64,000 nt of DNA. Origin: Aeromonas veronii. GTDB taxonomy: Bacteria; Pseudomonadota; Gammaproteobacteria; Enterobacterales; Aeromonadaceae. The translations under genes and the position numbers were made by a program. Positions 8,725-18,065 of the stretch are shown here, piece by piece. The notes under the pieces were generated by a model, which was not told the origin of the DNA, did not search any database, and worked only from the letters and a program-made list of their open reading frames with translations. The stretch spans positions 1,390,501-1,454,500 of the forward strand of contig CP101033.1 of NCBI GenBank assembly GCA_041319085.1, given 5' to 3'. How positions within the stretch are numbered: position 1 is the stretch's first letter; every line of letters begins with the position of its first letter.

Positions 8725-9939
8725 ATGCGGCGACCCGATGTTATCCGCTTTGCCGCCGTGGCGTTATTGCGTCAGCGCTCGCGGGCGCTGGTCTTGATCC
8801 TGGCGGTGAGTCTGAGCGTCACCTCGGTGCTGCTGCTCACCGCGCTGGGGGAGGGGGCGAGGCGCTATGTGGCCGACCAGTTCAGCTCCCTTGGCAAGGA
8901 TCTGCTGGTGATGTTCCCGGGCCGCAAGGAGACCACCGGCGGGCTGCCGCCGGTCACCGGCAACAGTCTGCGGCAGATCACTCTCGATGATATGCACTAC
9001 CTTGGCCAGCATCAGCCAAACGTGCGGCTGGTGCCGCTGGTGATGGGCTTTGCCGAGGCCAAACAGGGGGCGCGGCTGCGCCAGACCATGCTGCTTGGCA
9101 GCAGCAACGGGCTGCGCGATACCCACGGGCTGGAGCTGCTCTCCGGCCGCTGGTTGCCGGGGGATGCCGCAGAGGATCGACCGGCCGTCCTGCTCGGGGC
9201 CAAGGTGGCCCATGAGCTGTTCGGTCAGGCCGATCCGGTCGGCCTGTGGCTGCGTTTTGACAATCGCCGCTTTCGGGTGGTGGGGGTCTTCACCAGCCAG
9301 AGCAGCAATCTGGGGATGGATATGGCCGAGGCCGCGCTGATCCCGGTCGGTAGCGCCATGCGGCTGTTCAACACCGAGGGGCTGTTTCGGCTGCTGATCC
9401 AGCCGCTGGCAGGGCAAGCGGTGCCCCCGCTGGTCAAGCGACTGGAGCAGCTGATGCAGGGGCGTCACGGGGTGCTCGATGTGACAGTGGTGCGCCGCGA
9501 CGCTATGCTGGCCACCTTCTCCACCATTCTCTCGACCCTCACCCTGGCCGTCGCCGGTATCGGTGCCATCAGCCTGCTGGTCTCTGGCATCATGATGATG
9601 AATCTGGCGCTGATCAGCACCCGCCAGCGCACCGGCGAGATCGGCCTGCTCAAGGCGCTGGGGGCCGACAGTCGCCAGATCCGCCAGCTGTTTTTGTGGG
9701 AGGCGCTGTTGCTGAGCGGCAGTGGCGCGCTGTTTGGCACTGTGTTGGGCTATGCCTTGGTGGCCCTTGCCGCGCTGATCTGGCCCGGTTTTCCGGCGGC
9801 GGTCCCTCTGCTCGCGACCCTCTGCACCATACCGGCGGCCCTGCTGACCGGGCTTTTCTTCAGCTGGCTGCCCGCCTCCCGGGCGGCACGGCAAGATCCG
9901 GTCAGTAGCCTGCGCAGCGGGCAATGGAGCGGTGGCTGA
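8725..9939 (+). CDS. MacB/FtsX-type ABC permease 1
   Basis: A 404-residue permease with one N-terminal helix (about 17-39), a periplasmic MacB-core domain (about 50-265) and three C-terminal helices, the FtsX arrangement. The FtsX-domain motif RTGEIGLLKALGA is present. It begins at the base after the ATPase stop and overlaps the second permease. Tail sequence SRAARQDPVSSLRSG is the usual permease C-terminus. It lacks a fused ATPase, unlike E. coli MacB, so it relies on the upstream ATPase. Confidence 0.85.
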   Translation: MRRPDVIRFAAVALLRQRSRALVLILAVSLSVTSVLLLTALGEGARRYVADQFSSLGKDLLVMFPGRKETTGGLPPVTGNSLRQITLDDMHYLGQHQPNVRLVPLVMGFAEAKQGARLRQTMLLGSSNGLRDTHGLELLSGRWLPGDAAEDRPAVLLGAKVAHELFGQADPVGLWLRFDNRRFRVVGVFTSQSSNLGMDMAEAALIPVGSAMRLFNTEGLFRLLIQPLAGQAVPPLVKRLEQLMQGRHGVLDVTVVRRDAMLATFSTILSTLTLAVAGIGAISLLVSGIMMMNLALISTRQRTGEIGLLKALGADSRQIRQLFLWEALLLSGSGALFGTVLGYALVALAALIWPGFPAAVPLLATLCTIPAALLTGLFFSWLPASRAARQDPVSSLRSGQWSGG

Positions 9940-11138
9940 TGCGCGCCGCCGATCTGCTGTTCTGGTTATGGCGCGCCTTGCTGGCGGGGCGCAGTCGCAG
10001 CCTGCTGTCGGCGCTGGGTATCGCCATCGGGATCGCCTCGGTGACCCTGCTCACCGGCATCGGCGAGGGGCTCAGGCTCTATCTGCTCGACAGCTTCTCC
10101 CAATTTGGCACCCGGCTGATCGCCGTGACCCCGGGCAAGACCGAAACCGCCGGCGGCCCGCCCGGCATCCTCTCCAGCAGCCGTCCCCTGTTGCTGGAGG
10201 ATGCCGATGCTCTCGCCAGATTACCGGGTATTGAAGCGGCCCTGCCGGTGGTGCAGGGGCAGGGGGAAGTACGCAGCCGCGGGCTGACCCGCAGTACCGC
10301 CATTCTGGGCACCGGTTCGGCTGCGCTCTCCGGCTGGCGACTCACCCTGGTGCAGGGGCGTTTTCTGCCCGCGGACGACAGTGCCATGCCCCGAGCCTAT
10401 GCGGTGTTGGGTGCCAAGGTGGCGGCAGAGCTGTTTCCCGGTGGCGATGCGCCGGGGAGCCTGCTGCGCGCCGGTGATCGCCGCTTTCGGGTGGCTGGGG
10501 TGCTGGCCCCCAAGGGGCAATTTCTCGGCTTTGATCTGGATGACATGATCTATCTGCCCGCCGCTCACGCCCAGGCGCTGTTCAACAAGGAGGGGCTGCA
10601 GGAGATCGACGTCATCTATCGCGCCGGACAGACGGAAGCCGATATCACAGCCCAGATCCGGCGGCTGCTGATCGCCCGCCACGGCGCCGAGGATTTCACC
10701 CTCACCTCCCAGCAGGACATGCTGACCAGCCTCGACAAGATCCTCTCCATCATCAAGCTGGCGGTTGGCGGGCTCGGCATTATCTCGCTGCTGATCGGGG
10801 CGGTCGGCATCTTCAGCATCATGAGCATCGCCCAGCAGGAGCGGATCCCCGAAGTGGGCTTGCTGATGGCGCTGGGGTGTCCGCGACGCCGTATCCTACT
10901 GCTGTTCCTGCTCGAAGCCGTGGTGCTTGCGCTGCTGGGCGGGGCTATGGGACTGGCCCTGCTCGGCGGGCTCAAGCTACTGCTCGGATTGCTGGCGGCC
11001 GGCTTGCCGCTCACCCTCCATCCTCTCTATCTGCTGCTGGCGCTTGGTTGCAGCGCGCTGGTCGGTCTGCTGGCCGGGGTCGCCCCCGCGCTGCGGGCAG
11101 TGCGTCTCGACCCTGTGGTTGCCCTGAGAGGGGAGTGA
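9939..11138 (+). CDS. MacB/FtsX-type ABC permease 2
   Basis: A second, non-identical FtsX-type permease (399 residues from the TGATG-coupled ATG; an ATG at 9924 would add five). It shows the same plan: an N-terminal helix with LSALGIAIGIASVTLLTGIGEG, a periplasmic MacB core, and three C-terminal helices with QERIPEVGLLMALGCPRR and the final ALRAVRLDPVVALRGE motif. With permease 1 it probably forms a heterodimeric exporter served by one ATPase, comparable in layout to LolCE. What it moves is unknown. Confidence 0.85.
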   Translation: MRAADLLFWLWRALLAGRSRSLLSALGIAIGIASVTLLTGIGEGLRLYLLDSFSQFGTRLIAVTPGKTETAGGPPGILSSSRPLLLEDADALARLPGIEAALPVVQGQGEVRSRGLTRSTAILGTGSAALSGWRLTLVQGRFLPADDSAMPRAYAVLGAKVAAELFPGGDAPGSLLRAGDRRFRVAGVLAPKGQFLGFDLDDMIYLPAAHAQALFNKEGLQEIDVIYRAGQTEADITAQIRRLLIARHGAEDFTLTSQQDMLTSLDKILSIIKLAVGGLGIISLLIGAVGIFSIMSIAQQERIPEVGLLMALGCPRRRILLLFLLEAVVLALLGGAMGLALLGGLKLLLGLLAAGLPLTLHPLYLLLALGCSALVGLLAGVAPALRAVRLDPVVALRGE

Positions 11139-11481
11139 TCCCTACCCAGTTTCTGTTGACACTCGTACCAACAGGACTGGTTGCAAGATGTGTCTCTGCG
11201 ACTCTCACGATCCTCTGTGCAATCTGTCGGTGTTTGCACAGGGTGGCCGCCCCGTGTTACGGGTTGCGCTGATGGTTCACTTTTAGCACTGAGCGCGCTG
11301 TCAGCCAGGATGGGAGCAAGATCACGAAATATAAAGAGGCGCCTCAGGGGCGTCTGCTTGCCAGCCCTTGTCATGGCTGAGACATAATAAAAAGTAGGGC
11401 AGGCGATTAGATATTGTCGCTGTTTGCCCCCCTGATACCGGGGTATAACAGCCGCACACTTGCTGTGCTAATGGTATAAAA
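11139..11481. other. Gene-free stretch upstream of the PLP decarboxylase
   Basis: No convincing gene. It contains a short inverted repeat ATACC-GG-GGTAT (11435-11446) and a hairpin GCACA-CTTGC-TGTGC (11454-11468), both just ahead of the decarboxylase ATG, and an imperfect hairpin near 11337-11358. These could be promoter or leader elements. No clear ribosome site precedes the ATG at 11482; the preceding bases are ATGGTATAAAA. Confidence 0.4.
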
Positions 11482-13176
11482 ATGAGTGACTTAGTTTATC
11501 TGAAAGACGAAAGCGTCAATGCCGTCCGCCCCGAGTTCTCCAGTCGGTTTGCCACTGTCAAAGCCAACTTTTTCTCGCGCAATCCCGATCTCTGGCCGGT
11601 TTTTCGCGAACCCGGCTTTGCCACCCTCAACGAATTTCGGGCTCGTGGCCTGGCCCCGGATGCGCGTCTGAACGCCTGGCCAGATGGCCGCGCTCGCCTC
11701 GCCGATCTCTGCGAGACCGTGCCGGTGCCCGCCACCATGCGCATCCCGGGTGAGCCGATGGCCGAGCTGCTGTTCGCTGGCGCCTTGTCGAAGGATTGGG
11801 AGAACCCCTCCAGCGTCGAGAACGTCATCACCATGTCGGCGGATCCTGCCATCTACGGTGCCCAGCTGGGGATCCTGGCCAACCCCAATCTGGTCTACTC
11901 CGAGTATGCCGGGGTGGCCGAGGAGCTGGAGAAGAAGGTGGTGCGCCAGATAGCGCTGCTGGCGGGTTATGATCCCGAGCGGGCCACCGGTATTTTCACT
12001 CAGGGTGGGACCTTTTGTAACCTCTACGGCTACCTGCTCGGCATTCGCAAGAGCCTGCCGGATGCCAAGCAGAAGGGGCTGGGTCACTATCAGGATTACC
12101 GCATCATCAACTCCCAGGGCGGCCACTACTCCAACATCACCAACCTCTCCCTGCTGGGGGTGGACATAGAGCACAAGACCATCCGCATTCAGGTCGGCGA
12201 GAACAACGATATTGATCTGGTGGATCTCGAGCGCACCCTGACCGCTTGCTTTGCCCTGAAGCACGTGGTGCCGACCATCATGCTGACCATGGGCACCACC
12301 GACACCTTCGGGGTGGATAGAGTCAAGCCGGTCTATGAGTTGCGAGACCGGCTGTGCGAACGGTTCGAAGTGGCGGTCAAGCCACACATCCATGTCGATG
12401 CCGCCATCGGCTGGTCGATGATCTTCTTCCTCGATTACGACTTTGCTGCCAACCCACTCGCCATTAACAGCGCCACCCTGGCGGGGATCGAGCGCAACGT
12501 GGCGCGCTTTGCCGAGCTGAAATATGCCGACTCCTTCACCGTCGACTTCCAGAAGTGGGGCTATGTGCCCTACACCTCCAGTCTGGTGATGATTAAGGAT
12601 CAGGGCGATCTCAAGGCGATGGAGAATGACCCGGAGAACTTCTCTTACTTTGAGCGGGACATTCAGGGCCAGACTCACTTGCAATCCACCATCGAGTGCT
12701 CCCGCGGCGCGAGCGGTCTGTTTGGTGCTTATGCTGCGCTCAACTACATGGGGGTGGAGGGGTATCGCACCGTGCTGGCCCACTGCCTGCAAAATGCCAA
12801 CTATTTCCGCTTCCGGTTAAGTCAGCTTGGCAACGTCAAGCTGGTGGCGCAGGAGAATCAGGGGCCGAGCGTCGGCTTCAAGATTTACAACCCCGAGTGG
12901 GTGAGCGATCCGGAGGCCGAATTCGCCTTCGAGCTGGCTCGCTCCAGCGATCCTGCTTACAAGGCGCGCTTGCAGCGCAACACCGATTACCACCGCAGCC
13001 TGTTCAAGGGGCGCGGCAAGGTGGGGCTCTACACCAACTGGGTGGAGGCGGTGGCCCACTCCGAATACGACGCACGGGGCAAGTACTCCTACATCGCCGG
13101 GGAGAAGGCAGTCTTTATGAACCCTGCCTGCACCCGCGAACAGATCGATGCCTTTATCGACCATATTCGCGGTTGA
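11482..13176 (+). CDS. Group II PLP-dependent amino acid decarboxylase (aspartate/glutamate-type; PanP-like)
   Basis: A 564-residue fold-type I PLP enzyme of the glutamate/DOPA decarboxylase superfamily. A substrate-stacking histidine is seen in SQGGHYSNIT (H215), the pyridine-ring aspartate in HIHVDAAIGW (D306), and the Schiff-base lysine in VDFQKWGYVP (K358). It is longer than GadB (466) and resembles in length the vibrio-type aspartate 1-decarboxylase PanP, which supplies beta-alanine in species lacking PanD; that name is a possibility, not a demonstrated match. It is monocistronic, with a strong terminator downstream. The ATG lacks an obvious Shine-Dalgarno sequence. Confidence 0.75.
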   Translation: MSDLVYLKDESVNAVRPEFSSRFATVKANFFSRNPDLWPVFREPGFATLNEFRARGLAPDARLNAWPDGRARLADLCETVPVPATMRIPGEPMAELLFAGALSKDWENPSSVENVITMSADPAIYGAQLGILANPNLVYSEYAGVAEELEKKVVRQIALLAGYDPERATGIFTQGGTFCNLYGYLLGIRKSLPDAKQKGLGHYQDYRIINSQGGHYSNITNLSLLGVDIEHKTIRIQVGENNDIDLVDLERTLTACFALKHVVPTIMLTMGTTDTFGVDRVKPVYELRDRLCERFEVAVKPHIHVDAAIGWSMIFFLDYDFAANPLAINSATLAGIERNVARFAELKYADSFTVDFQKWGYVPYTSSLVMIKDQGDLKAMENDPENFSYFERDIQGQTHLQSTIECSRGASGLFGAYAALNYMGVEGYRTVLAHCLQNANYFRFRLSQLGNVKLVAQENQGPSVGFKIYNPEWVSDPEAEFAFELARSSDPAYKARLQRNTDYHRSLFKGRGKVGLYTNWVEAVAHSEYDARGKYSYIAGEKAVFMNPACTREQIDAFIDHIRG

Positions 13177-13254
13177 TGGCGCTCGCGCTGACTGCTGATG
13201 GCGGCCAATAGTGCCAGTGGTGGTTGGGGTGTCTCACGCCTACAGATAAACGAA

Positions 13255-13285
13255 GGGCAAGCCGGTTGGCTTGCCCTGCTGTTTT
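13255..13285 (+). terminator. Rho-independent terminator after the decarboxylase gene
   Basis: Perfect 9-bp stem GGGCAAGCC/GGCTTGCCC with loop GGTT, followed by TGCTGTTTT. Confidence 0.85.
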
Positions 13286-13346
13286 AACGGTTGTGTGTAA
13301 CGGCTGTGGTGCTGACGGTGGGAAAACGATGGGGAAATGGCCGGGT

Positions 13347-13976
13347 TCAGAGGGCCAGCAGTTGCTCATTTTCGACAATCTCGCACCCGGCGGGCAGGGT
13401 CGAGAGCACGATCATGGCGTGGGCCACCTGACGGGCCTCGATGGCGCGCCAGCGGGCGAGCTTGCCCACCAGCAGCGGTCGAAACAGCGGGTAGATGGTC
13501 TGAAAGATCTGCTCGGAGAGGCGCGGTGGCTGGCGATCCCCCAGCAACATGGCTGGCCGCACGATGGCGAGCCGCGGCCAGGATTGGGCCAGCAGTGCCT
13601 GCTCCATCTCCCCCTTGGTGCGCGGATAGAGGACCGGGGAAGATGCGTTGGCGCCCATGCTCGAGACCACGATCAGCCGCTGACAACCGTGGCGGCGGGC
13701 CAGCTCGGCAAAGGCGAGTACATAGTCGAGATCGACCCGGCGGAACGCCTCGGCAGAGCCTGCCTCCTTGCGGGTGGTGCCGAGGGCACAAAAGGCGATA
13801 TCGACCGGGCGGGAGAGGGTGACGCTGGCCAGATCATCAAAATTGACCGGCAGCCAGTGGTGCGCCTCCTTGCCCGGTTTGCGACAGAGCAGGGTCAGTT
13901 CAAGTTCGGCAGGCAGTTGCTGCACCAGTTCGCGACCGATCAGGCCGCTGGCTCCGGCAATCAGGATCCGGCTCAT
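13347..13976 (-). CDS. NAD(P)-binding short-chain/atypical epimerase-like protein
   Basis: A 209-residue Rossmann protein. GASGLIGRELV (8-18) is the dinucleotide motif; CALGTTRKEAGS and the VSSMGAN segment resemble YbjT/HTATIP2-like atypical short-chain reductases, in which a YxxxK pair is usually kept (here YPRTKGEMEQ supplies Y and K). The substrate is unknown. It stands alone, convergent with the decarboxylase, from which it is separated by the terminator at 13255. Confidence 0.75.
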   Translation of the reverse strand: MSRILIAGASGLIGRELVQQLPAELELTLLCRKPGKEAHHWLPVNFDDLASVTLSRPVDIAFCALGTTRKEAGSAEAFRRVDLDYVLAFAELARRHGCQRLIVVSSMGANASSPVLYPRTKGEMEQALLAQSWPRLAIVRPAMLLGDRQPPRLSEQIFQTIYPLFRPLLVGKLARWRAIEARQVAHAMIVLSTLPAGCEIVENEQLLAL

Positions 13977-14134
13977 GGGGGCTCTCCCTGTGTCATTCGA
14001 TGATGTTGATCCAATGGTGGCTGCTTATCAGCATCAGTCAATTGGTGGGGCCTTGTTGTTTCTGGCTGGTTTGTTGATCCTCGGGTCGATTAGCGAAGCG
14101 TAATCGGCCGACGCCAGCCCCCTCAACCGGCCAT

Positions 14135-14197
14135 TTAGCTCAGGCCGACTATCTCTCCGTTCTCATCGACGTCGATATGAAACTCAGGGAAGGCTGG
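14135..14197 (-). pseudogene. Relic of a second fhs 3' end
   Basis: Read leftward, this stretch encodes PAFPEFHIDVDENGEIVGLS followed by TAA. That is clearly homologous to the C-terminus of the intact formate-THF ligase next door ([19 protein letters not shown], ending at 14211) but diverged from it. No further fhs sequence lies between the two. It looks like the tail of a replaced or duplicated allele left after recombination. Confidence 0.65.
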
Positions 14198-14210
14198 CTG
14201 ACAACTGACT

Positions 14211-15941
14211 CTAGCTCAGACCGACTATCTCGCCATCTTCATCGATATCAATATGACGATAGGCAGGGAGACTGCCCAGCCCCGGCATGGTCATGATGGG
14301 GCCCGCCAGCGCATAGACGAACCCGGCACCGGCACAGAGTTTCACTTCGTCGATGGGCACCGCGAAATCGGTCGGCACCCCCTTGAGGGCGGGGTCATGG
14401 CTGATGGAGAGCGGCGTCTTGGCCACGCAGATGGGCAAGTGATCCCACCCCTCGGCGGAAAGTTGCGCCAGCTGCTGGCGGGCTCTGTCGGAGAGCTGCA
14501 CCCCGCGGCCACCGTAGCCGCACTCCACCAAGGTTGCCAGCTTGGCATCGAGGCTCATCTCGTCGGGGTAGAGCAATTTCACCTTGCCGGGCTGATCGCA
14601 GGCGGCGACCACGGCGCGGGCCAGCTCGCTGGCACCGGCGCCACCCTGGGTGAAGGCGTTGGAGATGGCTGCGCCACAGGCACCGGCCTGCTGCGCCTCA
14701 TGGGCCAGCAGCGCCAGCTCGGCTTCGCTGTCGGTGGGGAAGCGGTTGATGGCGACCACCACGGGGACGCCGTAGCGGCGTGCGTTCCGGATATGCCAGG
14801 CGAGGTTGGCGCAGCCCTGCTTGAGGGTCGGCAGATCCTCCCCTTGCAGGCTGACTGGCAGCGGCTGGCCCGGGCGGATATCGAGCAGGCCGCTGTTGGC
14901 CTTGAGGCCGCGCACCGTGGCCACCAGCACCACACAGGCGGGGGTAATGCCGGATTGGCGGCTCTTGATGTTGAAGAACTTCTCCAGCCCCATGTCGGAG
15001 CCAAAACCCGCTTCGGTCACCACATAGTCGGTCAGGCCAAGGGCGATGCGATCGGCGATCACCGAGGAGTTACCGTGGGCGATATTGGCAAAGGGGCCCG
15101 CGTGTACCAGCACCGGCGTCTGTTCGGTGGTCTGCATCAGGGTCGGCTGCAGGGCATCCTTGAGCAGCACCGTCATGGCGCCAGCCACTTCCAACTGCTG
15201 GGCAGTGATGGGCTTGCCGTGGATATCGCGGGCCAGCTGGATGCGGCCGATGCGCTGGCGCAGGTCTTTAAGATCGCTTGCCAGCGCCAGAATGGCCATC
15301 AGCTCGGAGGCGGCGGTGATGACGAAGCGATCGCTGCGTTCCACACCATCGGCGACGCCACCCTGACCGATGGTGAGGTGGCGTAGGGCGCGGTCATTCA
15401 TGTCGAGAGTGCGCGGCCAGAGGATATGGGCCGGGTCGATATCGAGCCGTGGCAAACCGGTTTTGGCGGTGAACGCATCCCCCAGTTTCTGCTCGTGGAA
15501 CAGGCGGGCATCGAGGGCGGCCGCCGCCAGATTGTGGGCCGCGGTCAGGGCGTGAAAATCGCCGGTGAGGTGGAGGTTCATCTCCTCCATCGGCACCACC
15601 TGGGCGTGGCCGCCACCGGCTGCGCCCCCCTTGACCCCGAATACCGGCCCGAGGCTCGGCTGGCGGATGGTGGCAATGCTGGGCTGGCCGATATGGTTGA
15701 GCCCCATGGAGAGGCCAAGGGTGGTCACCGTCTTCCCTTCACCGAGCGGGGTGGGGGTGATGGCGCTCACCAGTACCAGCTTGCCGCTCTGTTTGGGCTG
15801 AGACTTGAGCAGGTCGAGGCTGAGCTTGCCTTTGTCGTGGCCGTGAGGGCTGAGCAGGTGCTGGGGGATGGCGAGGCGTTCGGCCAGCGCGTGAATGGAG
15901 AGACGGGGGGACTGGCGGGAGATCTCGATATCGCTTAGCAT
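14211..15941 (-). CDS. fhs: Formate--tetrahydrofolate ligase
   Basis: A 576-residue enzyme that makes 10-formyl-THF from formate, THF and ATP in the cytosol. The P-loop-like [13 protein letters not shown] (near 62-74) is diagnostic, as are [19 protein letters not shown] and the C-terminal [10 protein letters not shown]. Length matches the short family form (about 556-580). The ATG at 15941 has GAGG five bases upstream; the frame extends two codons further to a GTG that is less likely. Many gammaproteobacteria use FolD alone, so Fhs adds one-carbon capacity from formate. Monocistronic here. Confidence 0.95.
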   Translation of the reverse strand: MLSDIEISRQSPRLSIHALAERLAIPQHLLSPHGHDKGKLSLDLLKSQPKQSGKLVLVSAITPTPLGEGKTVTTLGLSMGLNHIGQPSIATIRQPSLGPVFGVKGGAAGGGHAQVVPMEEMNLHLTGDFHALTAAHNLAAAALDARLFHEQKLGDAFTAKTGLPRLDIDPAHILWPRTLDMNDRALRHLTIGQGGVADGVERSDRFVITAASELMAILALASDLKDLRQRIGRIQLARDIHGKPITAQQLEVAGAMTVLLKDALQPTLMQTTEQTPVLVHAGPFANIAHGNSSVIADRIALGLTDYVVTEAGFGSDMGLEKFFNIKSRQSGITPACVVLVATVRGLKANSGLLDIRPGQPLPVSLQGEDLPTLKQGCANLAWHIRNARRYGVPVVVAINRFPTDSEAELALLAHEAQQAGACGAAISNAFTQGGAGASELARAVVAACDQPGKVKLLYPDEMSLDAKLATLVECGYGGRGVQLSDRARQQLAQLSAEGWDHLPICVAKTPLSISHDPALKGVPTDFAVPIDEVKLCAGAGFVYALAGPIMTMPGLGSLPAYRHIDIDEDGEIVGLS

Positions 15942-16008
15942 CAGCACCTCGTTGGCATTTCGGGGTAAAATATGCGGCGCAGTCTAGTGGAATATAACGG
16001 GTAATCCA

Positions 16009-16437
16009 ATGACGAAAACGATTTTATTTGGCGGGGATGAGGTTCGTCAGAATCCTGTTCTGCTGGATCTCAACGCACTCTATCATCCCCCCAAGCAGCC
16101 GATGACGGCGCTGGGAATTGTCAGTGCGCTGGTGCCGTTGTTCGGTTTCGGCTGGCAGGCGATGACCCAGGATCCCGAAACCCAGTTGCGCCACGAGATC
16201 CGTAAACGGGTCAACAAGCACAAGACCGACGAGGCAAACCTCATTTTGATCCTGCAGCTGGCCGCCATGTTTGACTGCCCCGAGCTGGAAGTCGCGCTCC
16301 CCTATGCCCTCAGTGAGCCGCAGTTGTCGGTGATCCGCGCCCGACTGCCGCGCTGGCAGTTAAGCCTCGAGCAGGAACGTCTGCTAGCCAAGCTCACTCC
16401 TGTCGCCGCATCCACCGCCGCCCCCGGCCAGCGCTAG
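16009..16437 (+). CDS. Uncharacterised protein with one membrane segment
   Basis: A 142-residue protein that I do not recognise. It has one hydrophobic stretch (about 33-52, ALGIVSALVPLFGFGW), then a charged segment (RHEIRKRVNKHKTDEAN) and an amphipathic C-terminus. Coding seems real: codon bias matches the neighbours, it is preceded by a promoter-like AT-rich gap, and it sits divergent from fhs. No catalytic motif or cysteine cluster is visible, so no function is assigned. Confidence 0.6.
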   Translation: MTKTILFGGDEVRQNPVLLDLNALYHPPKQPMTALGIVSALVPLFGFGWQAMTQDPETQLRHEIRKRVNKHKTDEANLILILQLAAMFDCPELEVALPYALSEPQLSVIRARLPRWQLSLEQERLLAKLTPVAASTAAPGQR

Positions 16438-16492
16438 GTTTCAAGCCGGGCCAGCAGGCCGGACATTCAGGTAGTCCCCTCCGCTTTGGCAA

Positions 16493-17395
16493 TCAGGTCG
16501 GCGCATCCCACTGTTGTGGGGCGAGATAGCGCTCCTGCACGAACTCGATAAAGCAGCGCACCTTGGCCGAAACGAAGCGGCGGTGCGGATAGACCGCATA
16601 AAGTCCCACATCTCCCTTGTCCCACTCCGGCAGCAGGCTCACCAGTTGCCCTGTCCGCAGGGCTTCCCCCACGATAAAGGTGGGCTGCAATATGATGCCC
16701 TGATCATCACAAGCGGCGCGGGTCAGCGCCACCCCGTTGTTGGCCCGCAGCGGCCCCTGCGGTCGGATGCTCTGCGCCTCTCCCTTCTGTTTGAAGTGCC
16801 ACTCCGGCTGGGTCAGGGTGTAGATCAGACAGTCGTGCTGCTTGAGATCCTCGGGTTTTTCCGGTCTGCCCTTGCGCGCCAGATAGGCGGGGCTGGCGCA
16901 CAGTTCCAGTTTGATGGTGGCCAGCTGGCGTGCCACTAGCGAGGAGTCGCTGAGGTGGCCGATACGCAGCGCCAGATCGAACCCCTCCTCCACCAGCGCC
17001 ACTCGCCGATCGCTGTACTCGATGTCGAGTTTGAGATCGGGAAAACGCTGGCGAAACAGCGGCAGGGCGGGGGAGAGGTGCAGATAGCCAAAATCCATCG
17101 GCACCGAGAGCTTGAGGGTGCCGTTGGGCTGCTGGTTGTGGTGGGTCAGCTGGCTGTGAGTCTCTTCCAGCTCCGCCAGCAGGGCGAGGGAGCGCTGGTA
17201 GTAAAATTGGCCCGCCTCGGTGGGATTGACCTGGCGGGTAGTGCGCGACAGCAGCCGCGTGGCGAGGGACTCCTCCAGCTGTTGCATCAGTTTGGAGGCC
17301 ATGGCGACCGAGATGCCGAGCTGGTTGGCGGCCTTGGTAAAGCTCTGGCACTCCACCACCTTGATAAAGGTGCGCATGGCGACGATCTGGTCCAT
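16493..17395 (-). CDS. LysR-family transcriptional regulator
   Basis: A 300-residue regulator. The N-terminal winged helix (1-60) has the standard AMRTFIKVVECQSFTKAANQLGISVAMASKLMQQLE layout in separate blocks, and the C-terminal half is a LysR substrate-binding domain with the internal AA-repeat pattern. It resembles the YafC/DsdC-like group that matches (PQWDAPT tail). It is divergent from the YceI gene with a 109-bp AT-rich gap holding TAATAAAT-type sequence, so it may control that gene and itself. Inducer unknown. Confidence 0.88.
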   Translation of the reverse strand: MDQIVAMRTFIKVVECQSFTKAANQLGISVAMASKLMQQLEESLATRLLSRTTRQVNPTEAGQFYYQRSLALLAELEETHSQLTHHNQQPNGTLKLSVPMDFGYLHLSPALPLFRQRFPDLKLDIEYSDRRVALVEEGFDLALRIGHLSDSSLVARQLATIKLELCASPAYLARKGRPEKPEDLKQHDCLIYTLTQPEWHFKQKGEAQSIRPQGPLRANNGVALTRAACDDQGIILQPTFIVGEALRTGQLVSLLPEWDKGDVGLYAVYPHRRFVSAKVRCFIEFVQERYLAPQQWDAPT

Positions 17396-17504
17396 TTTCC
17401 ATCCTCAGTAAATAATGTATTTAATAAATCACTGATTATTCATCTTCATAACGAGGTTAGCATTTTAGCCACTGATGTGAACCCCAAGATGAAGGAACGA
17501 ACGG

Positions 17505-18065
17505 ATGAAAATGACCAAGGCTCTGCTGGCCTCCTGCCTGTTTATGGCCACCCCCCTGATGGCGGCAGATTACGATGTGGATGCGGCGCACACCACGGTG
17601 CAGTTCAAGGTGGGTCACCTGGGCTTCTCCGAGTTGGTGGGTCGCTTCAACACCTTCAGCGGCACCTTCAGCATGGATGACGCTAACCCGGCGGCGGCCA
17701 AGGCGAGCTTTGAAGTGGATGCCGCCAGCGTCGACTCCAACCACGAGGCCCGCGACAAGCACCTGCGCAGCCCTGACTTCCTCGACGTGAAGCAGTATCC
17801 CAAGATGACCTTCGTCAGCTCCGCTTACGAGGGCACCAAGGATAAAGGTGTGCTGAAAGGGACCCTGACCCTGCACGGCGTCGCCAAGGAAGTGGCCTTC
17901 GATCTGGTCAAGATCGGCGAGGGCAAGGATCCCTGGGGCGGCTACCGCAGTGGCTTCAACGCCTCCACCACCATCAAGCGCAGTGACTTTGGCGTGAGCT
18001 ACATGCTGCCCGGCATTCCGGACGAGATGAACATCAACCTGTTTGTCGAAGGCGTGCGCAAGTAA
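17505..18065 (+). CDS. Secreted YceI-family lipocalin-like protein
   Basis: A 186-residue periplasmic protein with a signal peptide (MKMTKALLASCLFMATPLMA, cleavage before ADYDVD) and the YceI beta-barrel hallmarks: the opening YDVDAAHTTVQFKVGHLG, DSNHEARDKHLRSPDFLDV, and the closing IKRSDFGVSYMLP. YceI proteins bind long isoprenoid chains. It is followed at once by a membrane protein (TAATG overlap), a common pairing in which the partner is usually cytochrome b561; here the partner is of another kind. Confidence 0.92.
   Translation: MKMTKALLASCLFMATPLMAADYDVDAAHTTVQFKVGHLGFSELVGRFNTFSGTFSMDDANPAAAKASFEVDAASVDSNHEARDKHLRSPDFLDVKQYPKMTFVSSAYEGTKDKGVLKGTLTLHGVAKEVAFDLVKIGEGKDPWGGYRSGFNASTTIKRSDFGVSYMLPGIPDEMNINLFVEGVRK

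Noticed and set aside
11337..11358. Possible terminator hairpin after the ABC exporter operon
   Set aside because: The stem has two mismatches and no T-run follows.
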